Counted from the stretch's first letter, positions 19,932 to 32,737 are shown. The stretch is DNA of 64,000 nt from Ligustrum vulgare (GCA_963555705.1 OY743169.1:8494014-8558013), one strand, 5' to 3'. The notes: a model not told the origin generated them from the letters alone. Program-made: numbers and translations.

Positions 19932-20960
19932 TTATTTCATTTTTTTTTTTTTTTTCAAATCAGACCTGGACGGAAATTTAGTCATTTGAGTACAAAGGGG
20001 GAGCTACGTTGGGGAGTGGAGGGATTAAAAGGAGGAATATTGGATTCGAACCTTGGACAAAGACAAGATAATGGGGACATTTGAGTAACCTAATCATTTA
20101 GGACAATCCTCGAATCCTGATTGAAATTTAGCCTCCATTTGGTAAATCATTTATAAATAAATTTATAAACAACACATTTTTCCAAATCACTTTTCAACTC
20201 ACACATTTTCCATAATCACTTCTCAATCACATATTTTAATTAAAAAACATATTATTATTTGTTTATGAACAAAAAACTTTTACCAAACAGAGACTTAGTC
20301 ATTTAGTCCTTCCTCAATCAAATGACACGAATGCAGAGTCGAGAAATCAAGCCAACAAATTAGATAGTTAATGTTCTGTTTGGTAAATCATTTATAAACG
20401 AGTTTATAAACGACACATTTTTTCAAACCATTTTTTAATCACACGCATTTTTCGAAACTACTTTTCAATCATAAATTATAGCCTTCACGATGTGGATACG
20501 ATGTTGGTGGTTTGATGACTAAACTTCGTAATGAATTTGAAGATTTCAAGGCAAGAAACTCGCTTTCCTTTAGACTTTATTTGTCTCACCAAATAGTATG
20601 CACGACAGTTCCAAATAAGCCTCTAAGATACAATGAAATCAACGTTTTTGTTTGATGACGAATGTGTAATATCCGGCAACAACCCCGAAAACAAGGACTA
20701 TATAAATTAATACAAGAGAGTCTAGTATTGATCAAAGCTGTAGTAAATGAATACTAGACAAGAGTTTTCAATGCAAAGAACAATGTTATTTTATATGCAA
20801 GAAGACAATTTGAGAAGAGAAGAGGAGGAATTCAAGTGTGTTCAAAAATCAACAATGAATCCTTTATATAGAGCACCAAGATGTGTATATTTAACAGGTA
20901 CAACCTTTACAAATAATAAAAACTTTAATTTTTGATAAAAATATGTCTAACTTCAACTAT
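19932..20960. other. Intergenic, with TTTGGTA-family TIR repeats
   Basis: A TIR repeat lies at 20131-20294 (ends GCCTCCATTTGGTAAAT and TACCAAACAGAGA), and a partial relative at about 20370-20480. No gene is visible in the remainder. A 62-codon ORF at 20747 has no recognisable features. Confidence 0.5.
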
Positions 20961-20965
20961 GATTT

Positions 20966-21857
20966 TGATGTGATCCGGACCAGGCATCGAGGGGCGAAGT
21001 CGAGCCATCGGCAATATGACAATGATCTACGTGCAAAACGGAACAAGTTCCGTGTTGGAGTCGAGTCGAGAAGGCGAAAGGATCAAGCCGAGGCAAATAA
21101 TCAAGAAATTGTGCAGAAAGTGATTCACGGCCGTAAAGATATTCCTCACGGCCGTAAAAATGGAATTGAAATTGATCACGACCGTAACCTATTGATCACG
21201 ACCGTAACACCAAACTGAAATTTGAGACAGAATATTAGTTACGGCCGTAAACTAGATATTCACGGCCGTAACTCAAGATTTTCCAGATTTTCCGGTTTTT
21301 TCAATTAATTTATTTCCTTTTATTATTTTATGTTATTTTCCTATTTTAGAATTTTAGCATAATTAGAATTCTATTTTGAGTAAATTAGATGCTAGGTTTT
21401 CCTGCTTATTTATACGCTTTTCTATTCATTGTAAAAACAGTTAAGATTGATTTTGAGATTAATATAGTTGAGAGAGTTTTCTCCAATTGAAAGGTTGAGG
21501 AGTCCCTTTTGTGTTCTTCGAGAACAAATCCAACTTATCAAATATTGTGGAAATATTTGTGGCGTTTAACTTATCAAATATTCGCGAGAATATTTGTGGG
21601 GTGTCCGATTATAATCTTATCAAGGAAATTGACAAGTCCTTGTGGTGTTTCGAAAACCTTGGATCTCGATTCCGCATCGTCAATTTCTTGCGTCGTGAAT
21701 CTTGGGTCAAGGTCCTATCGTCAATCTATCTTTTAATTTCTGTTCATTATTTCGTGTTTTTGTTATTTTCGAGTCAGATCTGATTTAGATCTTTCCTAGG
21801 GTTTTAGATTTCGTTATTCCGCGTGTTCGACGAGATTCCCCGACCGGGATCGCGTCA
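20966..21857 (+). mobile_element. Solo LTR of family X
   Basis: This 892-bp LTR starts TGATGTGATCCGG and ends GGGATCGCGTCA, flanked by a perfect GATTT duplication (20961-20965 and 21858-21862). It is the reverse complement of the X LTR at 12897-13861. It carries about six ACGGCCGT/ACGACCGT palindrome-like motifs between 21124 and 21270. Loss of the interior by LTR-LTR recombination is the usual cause of this structure. Confidence 0.9.
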
Positions 21858-21862
21858 GATTT

Positions 21863-22887
21863 CATATTCCAAGTTCTAAACTTTGAAGGAAGGAACTACT
21901 TGTTTCAATTTTGAGAAAAAGTTAACAAACAAATTGTGGAATCGATTTGGCAAATGACAAATTTTGGAAGAATGTATTATTTTCGAATTTTTGTTTTCAT
22001 TGAGAACTTGTTTTTACTTGTTTTGCATTTTCATAAAAAAATGGAGAGAAACATACTAAATAATTAGTTGAAATAATTTTTAAAGCTATATAAATATCAT
22101 GATCATTGTGTTGTCTTACTCTCAAATTATGTCACTTTTTTTATCAATCATGTTAGTAATTTAAGGTTTTTGTGCATTCAATATGTCATTAATGGTGGAA
22201 ATGAAATATTTCTAAAAAAAATGGTGGTTGAAGAAGATGATCAATGCAAGTGTTGAGGGAATTTTGATACGTCATTCTCGACATTATAAATATCGATATT
22301 GACATCTAGAATATTTTTCTATACAGTTTCCAAACGTCGAGATTATCGGTAATGAACTGGTAACTGTTTATCATTTCAAACACCTTATTGTAGATAACAT
22401 ATTGGTGTTGACTTATCTCGTATAAGCTCATCATAATATTGTTGTTGACATTCAGGTATGAGAGATTTAATGAGTTTCACTGTCTTTCATTGTGGTGCTT
22501 CTGTCAACATGGATGACGACCGAAAGTAGCTTGACAACCGGACATCTATTGTTATTCAAAGTGACATTAGATACGAAGAGCTTAGGATTTTACTGTTTGA
22601 GAAGTTCAATGTTGACGACTAAAATTTCGAATCCAGTTGAAATTCAAAGTTCCAAACATAAATATACTATCAGTTGATATAGTAGATAATGAGTAGTATA
22701 TTTGTCATTCGTCTAAAAACATCAGGTTAGAACTAAAATTAATTTTATGTGACTGTTAGGAAACCAACTTGAAATAGATATAAAATCTCGACATTAGCAC
22801 TTGATTATTGAACATTCGTGACTGATCTTGACATTTTCAGATGTCATTCTCAACATTTGAGACCTGTTTTTCTAGACACTTGACATA
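21863..22887. other. Intergenic, no gene recognised
   Basis: AT-rich sequence with several short CGACATT/GTCGAG-type repeats. It is the left flank of element C, and the same sequence resumes at 30874. No coding or RNA feature was supported. Confidence 0.4.
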
Positions 22888-23578
22888 TCATGTGTGACGA
22901 CCCGAATTCTCGACCATTCGAGTGCCACTAAAAGTGACTCATATCATATTATCGAGACTTAAATAGTAATGTAAAATTATTCAAAAGAATAATTAGAATC
23001 CCATAATTTTATCTGTGAATAAAAATAGAACATAATTTTCTTACATAAAGTTCAACATAATTATCTCATCAATCTTAACCACTTTTGCCACTTCCATGTT
23101 GACCGCCTCGAACCTTCAATTATCTGAAAATGGTAAATATCGTGGAGTGAGATTTATAAAATCCCAGTAAGTATACCAAGCATAAATTTTCTTTTGAAAG
23201 CATATGGATCATTTTCATCATAACATAGGATAGGATCGAAATACTCATAAACATAGGGAGACACAAGAATTTTACCGAACTTAAATGGCAAGAATTCTTA
23301 TGTGTAGCGCTACTAAACTCCGGTCCCCTTAGCATAATCATAAACATATCATATGGAACCCATAACAATCTTGTGAGATTGATTTCATAGCAATGATCCA
23401 AACATTTTCATAAAAACATAAGATATACTTACTTGTAATAAAAACATACTTACTTTTCATAAAAACATAAGGTGTATTTACCTTTCATAAAAACATACTT
23501 ACTTTTCATAAAAATATAAGATATACTTACTTGTCATAAAAACATACTTACTTTTCATAAAAACATAAGGTATACTTA

Positions 23579-23970
23579 CATTTCATAACAACATACTTAA
23601 TTTTCATAAAAACATAAGATATACTTACATTTCATAACAACATACTTAATTTTCATAAAAACATAAGATATACTTACATTTCATAACAACATACTTAATT
23701 TTCATAAAAACATAAGATATACTTACATTTCATAACAACATACTTAATTTTCATAAAAACATAAGATATACTTACATTTCATAACAACATACTTAATTTT
23801 CATAAAAACATAAGATATACTTACATTTCATAACAACATACTTAATTTTCATAAAAACATAAGATATACTTACATTTCATAACAACATACTTAATTTTCA
23901 TAAAAACATAAGATATACTTACATTTCATAACAACATACTTAATTTTCATAAAAACATAAGATATACTTA
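23579..23970. repeat. 49-bp tandem array (3' LTR of C)
   Basis: Eight near-perfect 49-bp units starting near TTTCATAACAACATACTTAA, at 23581, 23630, 23679 and so on to 23924. The same array occupies 29251-29642 in the other LTR. Element B has only irregular versions. Confidence 0.9.
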
Positions 23971-24189
23971 CCTTTTAAAAGATTAAAATGAAGTGTAGTA
24001 GTAAATGGACCAAAACTTTCTTGACCACCTTGAATTTCTCTTACTTGTGGATTTTGTCAAGAGGTTGGAAATAAGTGTATATGTGTAGAGTTGTGTGTAA
24101 AAGAGATGGGTTTAAATAGATGTATAAAGTTGGCATATTGTAAACATAATCATTCAATTCTATTAATTTTAACACATCCTTTTCTTAAA

Positions 24190-24860
24190 GTAAAGCACCA
24201 TTCATATACTTTTCCATATTTATACAAATAATATGCTCTTCATGATTATATATAATGGAGTCTATCAATCATTCATATATTTTTCCATATTTATACAAAT
24301 ATTATGCTCTTCATGATTATATATAATGGAGTATATAAATCATTCATATACTTTTCCATTTTTTATACAAATATTATGCTCTTCATGATTACATATAATG
24401 GAGTCTTATCAATCATTCATATACTTTTCCATATTTATACAAATATTATGCTCTTCATGATTATATATAATGGAGTATATAAATCATTCATATACTTTTC
24501 CATATTTATACAAATATTATGCTCTTCATGATTATATATAATGGAGTATATAAATCATTCATATACTTTTCCATATTTATACAAATATTATGCTCTTCAT
24601 GATTATATATAATGGAATATATAAATCATTCATATACTTTTCCATTTTTTATACAAATATTATGCTCTTCATGATTACATATAATGGAGTCTTATCAATC
24701 ATTCATATACTTTTCCATATTTATACAAATATTATGCTCTTCATGATTATATATAATGGAGTATATAATTCATTCATATACTTTTCCATATTTATACAAA
24801 TATTATGCTCTTCATGATTACATATAATGGAATCTATCAACCATTTATATACTTTTCCAT
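24190..24860. repeat. 72-bp tandem array (3' LTR of C)
   Basis: About nine units of 70-73 bp containing ATTATGCTCTTCATGATTA and TTCATATACTTTTCCA. The copy in the other LTR lies at 29862-30532. Repeated MLFMI-type peptides are translations of this unit. Confidence 0.88.
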
Positions 24861-25204
24861 ATTTATTAAATTAAGATTCTCATAATTATTATATATAATG
24901 GAACCTCTCATGCTTGCATATATTTTCTTAATTTAAATAATAAAAGTAATTTTTGTATAAATAAATATTGGGATAACATTGAATTAAGTACTTAGACTTA
25001 ATATACTTTAAATCAAGAGAATGGAGATATTTTTAGAAATTCGGAATTTAATTTAAAATCGAACGATCTCGATTATTTCTTGACTTGGCTATACGAATAC
25101 GTCGTGGCGTTAACTTAATAAAAATGGGTGAAATAGTAGCGACACGATTTTCTATTAAAATAATTATTAATCGCGTAAAAATTCTTGGTCGCTACAAACT
25201 TACC

Positions 25205-25470
25205 CCCTTAAAATAATTTCGTCCTCGAAATTAATCTTACTTGATCTTATGATTTCTGAACACTTAATCAGAATCTCTTCTTCTTCTTCTTATGTAGCAT
25301 CATTGCTACCATATTTAACCCAACCATATTTAACCCACTGGACTTTGACTAAATGCATCAATTTGTTTTCTTAAGACATGGACTTTTCTATCAATAATAG
25401 ACATATGTCTACTCATAAATTCTTCTGAATCAAAATGAAAATTCCCAATCGTATGTGATATTTCATCATA
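25205..25470 (-). pseudogene. Decayed 3' end of pol (chromodomain region) in element C
   Basis: On the minus strand this aligns with 8020-8215 of element A. Shared marks are AATTTCGAGGACGAAATT before the polypurine tract, AGTCAAAGTCCAGTGG (the VKVQW segment of the chromodomain) and AGAAAAGTCCATGTC. The frame is broken by a short duplication (CCATATTTAACCCA repeated) and by deletions. It shows that C descends from a chromovirus. Confidence 0.7.
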
Positions 25471-26185
25471 TCTTGTAGTATTCATGTAACTTGTCATTTA
25501 TCATCGTATCATGTGACCTCAAATATTCGTATTAATATCTCTAAAATTTCAATAAATCTTTACTAACATATCATACCATAATAATTTGTCATTTCTTCTT
25601 ATCACCAAATATCCCAAAGTAAATAAAACGATTACCTGAATATTCTCTATGTAATATACCCAAACATGTTATTCACATATCAACATAATCATCAGTTTAT
25701 CTTTCCAATATTTGTAACCCAAAATTTCTGCAAAATTCAATAAACAAATATCTCCCAAATAATTAAAATTCTTAACTCAAATATCATAACATTTCCCGTA
25801 AGGTATTCCTTTCACTTGCACAAACTTATTAATCCTGATTCAATACAGTCCTTATTTCACTTTCACGTATCCCCGTATTATTTCTATACCTTGATTATTA
25901 TATCAAAATATCAGTACCCAAAAATCCAAGAAAATATTCCATATCTCAAATCCCGTCATCATCAAATCTTCCTTTTATCAAGAAAGTAAACGGCGCATAA
26001 ACCCTTGTTCCCTCTTTTCCATTATTCTATTCCGCGCTTTCTTGCTGGAATCAATATCACGCGGATTCCCTCCGATCCTTAATGCTTTTAAATAGTTCAT
26101 GCTGGGAAGAGGTTAGATCCATCAAAAACATGGATATCATTCTTACAAACATTCGCAAGTATTATTCCAGTCTTCCAATGAATGA
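25471..26185. other. Element C interior, no gene recognised
   Basis: AT-rich sequence without an open frame of note. From about 26085 the base composition changes toward the captured LOG segment, and a possible coding-like piece (26128-26185) precedes it in another frame. Confidence 0.4.
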
Positions 26186-26572
26186 TCTGAGGAAAATTTA
26201 TCGAATAAGACTCGAAAGATTGAGGTTGCTGATGGCTTTATAGACCTACCCGGAGGTTTTGGTACCTTAGAAGAAATCTTTAACATTACCTCGTGGGCTC
26301 AACTAGGTCTCCATACTAAGCCTATTGGGCTTCTGAATGTTAACAATTTCTTTGATGGTTTGTTAACCTTTCTTGATTATGCTGTGGAACAGGGATTCAT
26401 CTCTCCATTTTCCAGAAGGCTTCTTATTTCTGCTCCTACTATTGATGAACTACTGGATAAGCTGCAGTCATATATCTCAATACAAGATCCAGCAGGGGTT
26501 AAGATAGATTGGTCGCAAGGAAGGGGAATCAAGCGAAAATGGAGTCCGGTTAATGTAAACTTAACTTTATGA
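26186..26572 (+). pseudogene. LOG-family (TIGR00730) coding fragment captured by element C
   Basis: The 128-codon open stretch encodes the C-terminal half of a LOG-type cytokinin riboside monophosphate phosphoribohydrolase. Its key marks are the nucleotide-binding motif PGGFGTLEE (about 26247), then ITSWAQLGLHTKPIGLLNV and a tail of LISAPT. LOG enzymes release active cytokinin bases and are about 200-240 aa, so this is roughly half of one. The N-terminal half is missing and the frame is closed upstream by TGA at 26183-26185. No intron is seen across the fragment. It lies antisense to element C. It resembles the divergent plant LOG-like branch more than LOG1-8 (from memory). Confidence 0.82.
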
Positions 26573-28550
26573 ATCTTAGAGTAGGTGGGGGTAGAGTACG
26601 GAGTATTCTTACTCTCGAGACACCCCTCTAATTTCCTAGGATTTTCCTTAATGTTTAAATCTTGTGTGTACCTCAAAGGTTCCAGGTGGTAGATTACGGA
26701 GTATTCTTACTCTCGAAACATACCTTTTTGAAGGTTTCTTTATTTCCTCAAAAGGTCAGAGGTGGTAGGATACGGCTACTCCGGAAACACATCTCTCAAT
26801 TTGAGGAATTTCCCATGTTGCTTTCTTTTGCTTTTGCGTGTTTTCATGTATTTCCTTTCTATGGTGACTCTTGTGTGTTCTCCTTATGAGAAAATAATAA
26901 TATCTCTGTTATCATCTACTAAATCTCGTTTGTGATGTAAATGAACTTGTATGTCTAACTTCAATTCTCTTAGTGATTGCATACCATACTATGCTCTTAA
27001 CTTCAAACGATAAAATTCTAGGCAGAGTTTTCCTTTGAAATTTGGACTTATCCAAATCGTAAGCATACTTCATAACTCACAATAATAACTAATTGTACAT
27101 TTGATCACAATTTCATCAAACTTCAATATCATCATAAATATTCCAGAAAATCAATTCATAATTCCTCAACATAGAAATTTCAAATCATAATTTCTAATAT
27201 CACCATATCAAGTCCTTATTTCTCAATAATTAAGAGCCTAAACTTTAAATCTCCAACTTCATAATTCTTCTCATAAAAATCTCAATAAAATCATATCACT
27301 TATAATCTCAACATCTCATCATAACTTCATAAAACTGACTTTCTATTTCTCGTTTAATCTAAACGATGAATAATTCGAAAATATTATCTAGTCCTTTCTG
27401 TTGACTTCTCATACTTAGTGCCATGTCTAAAATCAATTATGCAAAGTCCATTTAGGGCTCATCATTTCTAAACTCAAGGACAACGATTATTTTGAAAATC
27501 ATTCTTAAGTCATATTATTCCCATTATGCTCAACACCCGTTCTCTTTCTTTCTTTCCGAATTTTTTTTTTTCAGAATTGAAACTTGAAGAGTGGTACCAA
27601 TAATCATCCACAGTTTTTCCTTGCTTTTAAGCAAAGGTAGTGATAAAGGGATAAATTATTGAACCGAAAATTGAAACTTGAAGAGGAAGTACTAATAACC
27701 ATCCACAGTTTTTCCCTTGTTTTTACACAAAGGTAGTGATAAAGGGATAAATTATTGTACAATTCATTATCAATTTTGTTTGTTTAATATATTATTCCAT
27801 ATATTTTGGGCCAAAGTTACAACCCAACTTAATTTCTAATTGAATCAATCTTACTAAGCTTAATATGAACCAAAATTCATATCAATATCCTCTATGTCTC
27901 ATGATTCTACATTAAAATGAATAAATTAAAATTTAGGCTTCTATCAATTCATATCATACTCAACATGTATATTTCACTTAAAGATTCATAACATATGAAT
28001 ATTTCATACTTAACATGTCTTAATAAAATCGTAAATGACTTGCAAAGCATATAACATACCTGGTTCGAGGAGTCAATACGTGGAGAGTGACATAGTAGAG
28101 TGATGAGTTAAAATATTTTTTAAAAAAATTATTATTAATCATTTCGCATCTTTACATAAGATTGGGCCTAATTAACCCAAATAAAAATTTATCGTCAAAT
28201 CTTATTTTCCTTTAGTCCCCGAACTTCTAGAAATTTATCAAAGACATCAATATAAACATCATATCACTAACTAATTATATTCCATAAAATTTTCAGGACA
28301 TTACAAACTCCCTTGATTAAAATGAATTTTGTCCTTGAAATTCGCACATCAAATTTCATCATACTTTTCAAAATCATAACCATACTTGACATGTGAAAAT
28401 TCAAATTTTTTTTTTAAATGAATAGTGATTTCGTTCACTGTTCATCATGAATAGCACGTCGTTTTACTGTTCACGTGAATAGTGTTTTTTTTTTTTTTTT
28501 TTAAAGAAATAAAATTTCAAAAATCTACAGAATCGTTTTTAAAACTCTTG
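26573..28550. other. Element C interior: short repeats, no gene recognised
   Basis: Three imperfect copies of a GGTGGTAGATTACGGAGTA-like block lie at about 26582-26640, 26681-26756 and 26757-26815. A tandem duplication of about 95 bp (TTGAAACTTGAAGAG start) occupies 27568-27765. The rest is AT-rich. A T run at about 28482-28502 precedes the leader. Confidence 0.5.
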
Positions 28551-28562
28551 TCTCTGATACCA
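28551..28562 (-). other. Element C primer-binding site
   Basis: The reverse complement reads TGGTATCAGAGA, initiator-Met-tRNA type with one mismatch at the last base. It lies two bases from the 5' LTR and fixes the minus-strand orientation of C. Confidence 0.85.
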
Positions 28563-28564
28563 AC

Positions 28565-30868
28565 TGTGACGACCCGAATTCTCGACCATTCGAGTGCCAC
28601 TAAAAGTGACTCATATCATATTATCGAGACTTAAATAGTAATGTAAAATTATTCAAAAGAATAATTAGAATCCCATAATTTTATCTGTGAATAAAAATAG
28701 AACATAATTTTCTTACATAAAGTTCAACATAATTATCTCATCAATCTTAACCACTTTTGCCACTTCCATGTTGACCGCCTCGAACCTTCAATTATCTGAA
28801 AATGGTAAATATCGTGGAGTGAGATTTATAAAATCCCAGTAAGTATACCAAGCATAAATTTTCTTTTGAAAGCATATGGATCATTTTCATCATAACATAG
28901 GATAGGATCGAAATACTCATAAACATAGGGAGACACAAGAATTTTACCGAACTTAAATGGCAAGAATTCTTATGTGTAGCGCTACTAAACTCCGGTCCCC
29001 TTAGCATAATCATAAACATATCATATGGAACCCATAACAATCTTGTGAGATTGATTTCATAGCAATGATCCAAACATTTTCATAAAAACATAAGATATAC
29101 TTACTTGTAATAAAAACATACTTACTTTTCATAAAAACATAAGGTGTATTTACCTTTCATAAAAACATACTTACTTTTCATAAAAATATAAGATATACTT
29201 ACTTGTCATAAAAACATACTTACTTTTCATAAAAACATAAGGTATACTTACATTTCATAACAACATACTTAATTTTCATAAAAACATAAGATATACTTAC
29301 ATTTCATAACAACATACTTAATTTTCATAAAAACATAAGATATACTTACATTTCATAACAACATACTTAATTTTCATAAAAACATAAGATATACTTACAT
29401 TTCATAACAACATACTTAATTTTCATAAAAACATAAGATATACTTACATTTCATAACAACATACTTAATTTTCATAAAAACATAAGATATACTTACATTT
29501 CATAACAACATACTTAATTTTCATAAAAACATAAGATATACTTACATTTCATAACAACATACTTAATTTTCATAAAAACATAAGATATACTTACATTTCA
29601 TAACAACATACTTAATTTTCATAAAAACATAAGATATACTTACCTTTTAAAAGATTAAAATGAAGTGTAGTAGTAAATGGACCAAAACTTTCTTGACCAC
29701 CTTGAATTTCTCTTACTTGTGGATTTTGTCAAGAGGTTGGAAATAAGTGTATATGTGTAGAGTTGTGTGTAAAAGAGATGGGTTTAAATAGATGTATAAA
29801 GTTGGCATATTGTAAACATAATCATTCAATTCTATTAATTTTAACACATCCTTTTCTTAAAGTAAAGCACCATTCATATACTTTTCCATATTTATACAAA
29901 TAATATGCTCTTCATGATTATATATAATGGAGTCTATCAATCATTCATATATTTTTCCATATTTATACAAATATTATGCTCTTCATGATTATATATAATG
30001 GAGTATATAAATCATTCATATACTTTTCCATTTTTTATACAAATATTATGCTCTTCATGATTACATATAATGGAGTCTTATCAATCATTCATATACTTTT
30101 CCATATTTATACAAATATTATGCTCTTCATGATTATATATAATGGAGTATATAAATCATTCATATACTTTTCCATATTTATACAAATATTATGCTCTTCA
30201 TGATTATATATAATGGAGTATATAAATCATTCATATACTTTTCCATATTTATACAAATATTATGCTCTTCATGATTATATATAATGGAATATATAAATCA
30301 TTCATATACTTTTCCATTTTTTATACAAATATTATGCTCTTCATGATTACATATAATGGAGTCTTATCAATCATTCATATACTTTTCCATATTTATACAA
30401 ATATTATGCTCTTCATGATTATATATAATGGAGTATATAATTCATTCATATACTTTTCCATATTTATACAAATATTATGCTCTTCATGATTACATATAAT
30501 GGAATCTATCAACCATTTATATACTTTTCCATATTTATTAAATTAAGATTCTCATAATTATTATATATAATGGAACCTCTCATGCTTGCATATATTTTCT
30601 TAATTTAAATAATAAAAGTAATTTTTGTATAAATAAATATTGGGATAACATTGAATTAAGTACTTAGACTTAATATACTTTAAATCAAGAGAATGGAGAT
30701 ATTTTTAGAAATTCGGAATTTAATTTAAAATCGAACGATCTCGATTATTTCTTGACTTGGCTATACGAATACGTCGTGGCGTTAACTTAATAAAAATGGG
30801 TGAAATAGTAGCGACACGATTTTCTATTAAAATAATTATTAATCGCGTAAAAATTCTTGGTCGCTACA
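28565..30868 (-). repeat. Element C 5' LTR
   Basis: This 2304-bp LTR has the same length as the 3' LTR and, by eye, the same sequence, arrays included. Array units usually drift fast, so identical copy number supports very recent insertion. Confidence 0.9.
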
Positions 30869-31047
30869 TCATGTGTCAAGAGTGACAAAATCTGTTCAAC
30901 ATAACAAGTTTACGCCAAAATAAATGAAAAACACGTCCAATGATGATTTCAAAATGAGAACAGCCTATGACAAGTCCCTAATAGATGTGCAAAGCATGAA
31001 TCACAAAAATCTACATCATGAGTTGCAAAAATATAAAAGATCATTGT

Positions 31048-31303
31048 TTTTCAATTTTTTTCCTTTTCATCATTATTTTCCTTCTTTCGTCCAGTGCATG
31101 TGGAAGGAGTATTCGTGGTAGCACTGGCAATTTTCAACTGACTTGAACGGGGTCTACGAGGTGGTAGATAAAAATACTTCATTGGATATTTACTTGATAC
31201 TTTCTTAGCGGTCTCTGTAGGCTCATTCACAACCTCTCTTGTAGCTCCTTTGATTTCGTTGGCCTTTTCTTCTCGAGGAAGATGAAACGTGCATTCATGC
31301 TAG
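31048..31303 (-). CDS. Putative terminal exon of an unrecognised gene
   Basis: On the minus strand an acceptor-like TTGTTTCTAG is followed by an open frame (HECTFHLPREEKANEIKG, then KKVSSKYPMKYFYLPPRRP) that ends in a stop at about 31048. A second short open piece at about 31372-31437 (KTIYEFSDKLVGDATGKH) ends at a GTAATT donor-like site and joins in frame. The composition, with a conserved-looking basic tail, is more coding-like than its surroundings. I do not recognise the family. It may be a remnant, because no further exons were found. Confidence 0.35.
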
Positions 31304-31439
31304 AAACAACGTGTTAGTCTTTAATAGAAAAATAATAATAGTACATGAAAAGGCGTGTAATGTGAAATTACATGTTTTCCTGTTGCATCTCCAACCAATT
31401 TGTCACTGAATTCATATATAGTCTTCACAACAAGTTTAT

Positions 31440-32732
31440 TAAGGGAAGTATTAACACAACGTCATCTCCAACACGTTCAATAACACTAATTAAACATTGA
31501 TAATATGCCAAGGCTATTAAGTTGTAATTTTACTTATTACCTAATGCCATAAAGAAAAGAGCAAAATCTATAATATCCGAAAGAAGGTTTGCCGAATTAG
31601 GAAGGAAGAAATCGTTTAGTTTATCCACTTTCACTTTATGAAGACTAAGGGATAAATCAAATCGAGATGAAAATTTAGGAATTATTTGAAAAAACAAAAA
31701 CTAGTTCCTTCCAAGATATTTGGCCTATTACATTAAAAATACCATTTCCCACATGTTTTATCTTGTAAAATTATCATTTTCAATGGAGCTATATATGGAG
31801 AAAGAGTTGGCTATCTAGTTATCAGGATGATAAATTAACAAACAGGGTTTCATTCAGTTTTTCTTATTTAGTTACTGTAAGTTACAATTGAAAATAATTG
31901 ATAAAATAGTAAAGAAAAAAACATGAAAGACACCGAACAATTTGGCAAGCTCTTTTACCTCCAATGGATGTAGAAGGCATCATTTTTTCGTCTTACTTGA
32001 AAACTCAATTATGTATATATGCAAAAGACAAAACACTAGCATTCTAGTTACTAAATCAATCACAAGAAGCACTCATACAACTTGTCATGGCAGGATAATG
32101 AATTTGTGTTTTCTTTGTCCTCCACAGATCTCATTATGCAAAACCAGAAGTAAAATTATGAAAAATCTAAAATTATGAAAAATCCTAAGTCGCCACCAGG
32201 AAACAAAATTAGTAGCAATTTTGAAACAATCTAAAACTCATACAAGTTTTTACTTTCCTGAAAAGGACAAAACCTCAGCATAAGATGAAACATAGCTAGC
32301 CGCATTATTTCAGTAACACATGACTCTCTAAAATTTATATGCACACATACTAAGAAACTCAAGAATAAAAAAAATTACACAAAACTAAATAAATCATAAT
32401 CCCAATAATCGAACAAACAACATAAAAAACAAAAATAATGAAAATTTCAAAATTAAGGGAATGGCACTGTTACTGGCCTGGAGAGGAAATACAAAGAAGC
32501 AATTGCGGAAGTGTCATGGTTGAGACTATGTTTTACTGGTGAATTTCAATCATGAACAGCAATGCCAGCAGATTCACAATAATACAGTTAATGCAGGAAT
32601 TTGAAATACTCAATAGAAGGATAAAACTGAAATTATTACATTTATTTCATATACTAATCAATTTCTATTACATTTCACGGAATAAAATGGAAACACAGTA
32701 ATTGAGAGAAGATGCAGGAGTACTAGAAATTA
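31440..32732. other. Intergenic, no gene recognised
   Basis: AT-rich DNA between the putative exons and element D. Short ORFs such as 31942-32178 show no motif. The flank continues at 39181 beyond element D. Confidence 0.35.
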
Positions 32733-32737
32733 CTTAC

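Larger units (their letters stand above)
22893..25196 (-). repeat. Element C 3' LTR
   Basis: A 2304-bp LTR from TGTGACGACCC to TTGGTCGCTACA on the + strand. It contains an 8 x 49-bp array and a 72-bp array. Confidence 0.9.
22893..30868 (-). mobile_element. Element C: non-autonomous Tekay-like LTR element with a captured LOG fragment
   Basis: This is a 7976-bp element with a perfect TCATG duplication (22888-22892 and 30869-30873). It has two 2304-bp LTRs with no difference found by eye, and a minus-strand primer-binding site next to the right LTR. The 3368-bp interior has no gag, protease, RT or integrase core. Near the 3' LTR it keeps a decayed end of pol, including chromodomain sequence homologous to element A. 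On the opposite strand it carries a LOG-family coding fragment. Minus-strand LTRs start TGTAGCGACC like element A, so A-type proteins could have mobilised it (inference). Confidence 0.9.

Noticed and set aside
20747..21218. Two + strand ORFs of 62 and 91 codons
   Set aside because: The second lies inside the solo X LTR and is absent as a frame in the other X LTR; the first has no motif.
23395..23970. Regular repeats that could suggest a CRISPR array
   Set aside because: The 49-bp units are directly adjacent with no unique spacers, lie in an LTR, and the DNA is from a plant.
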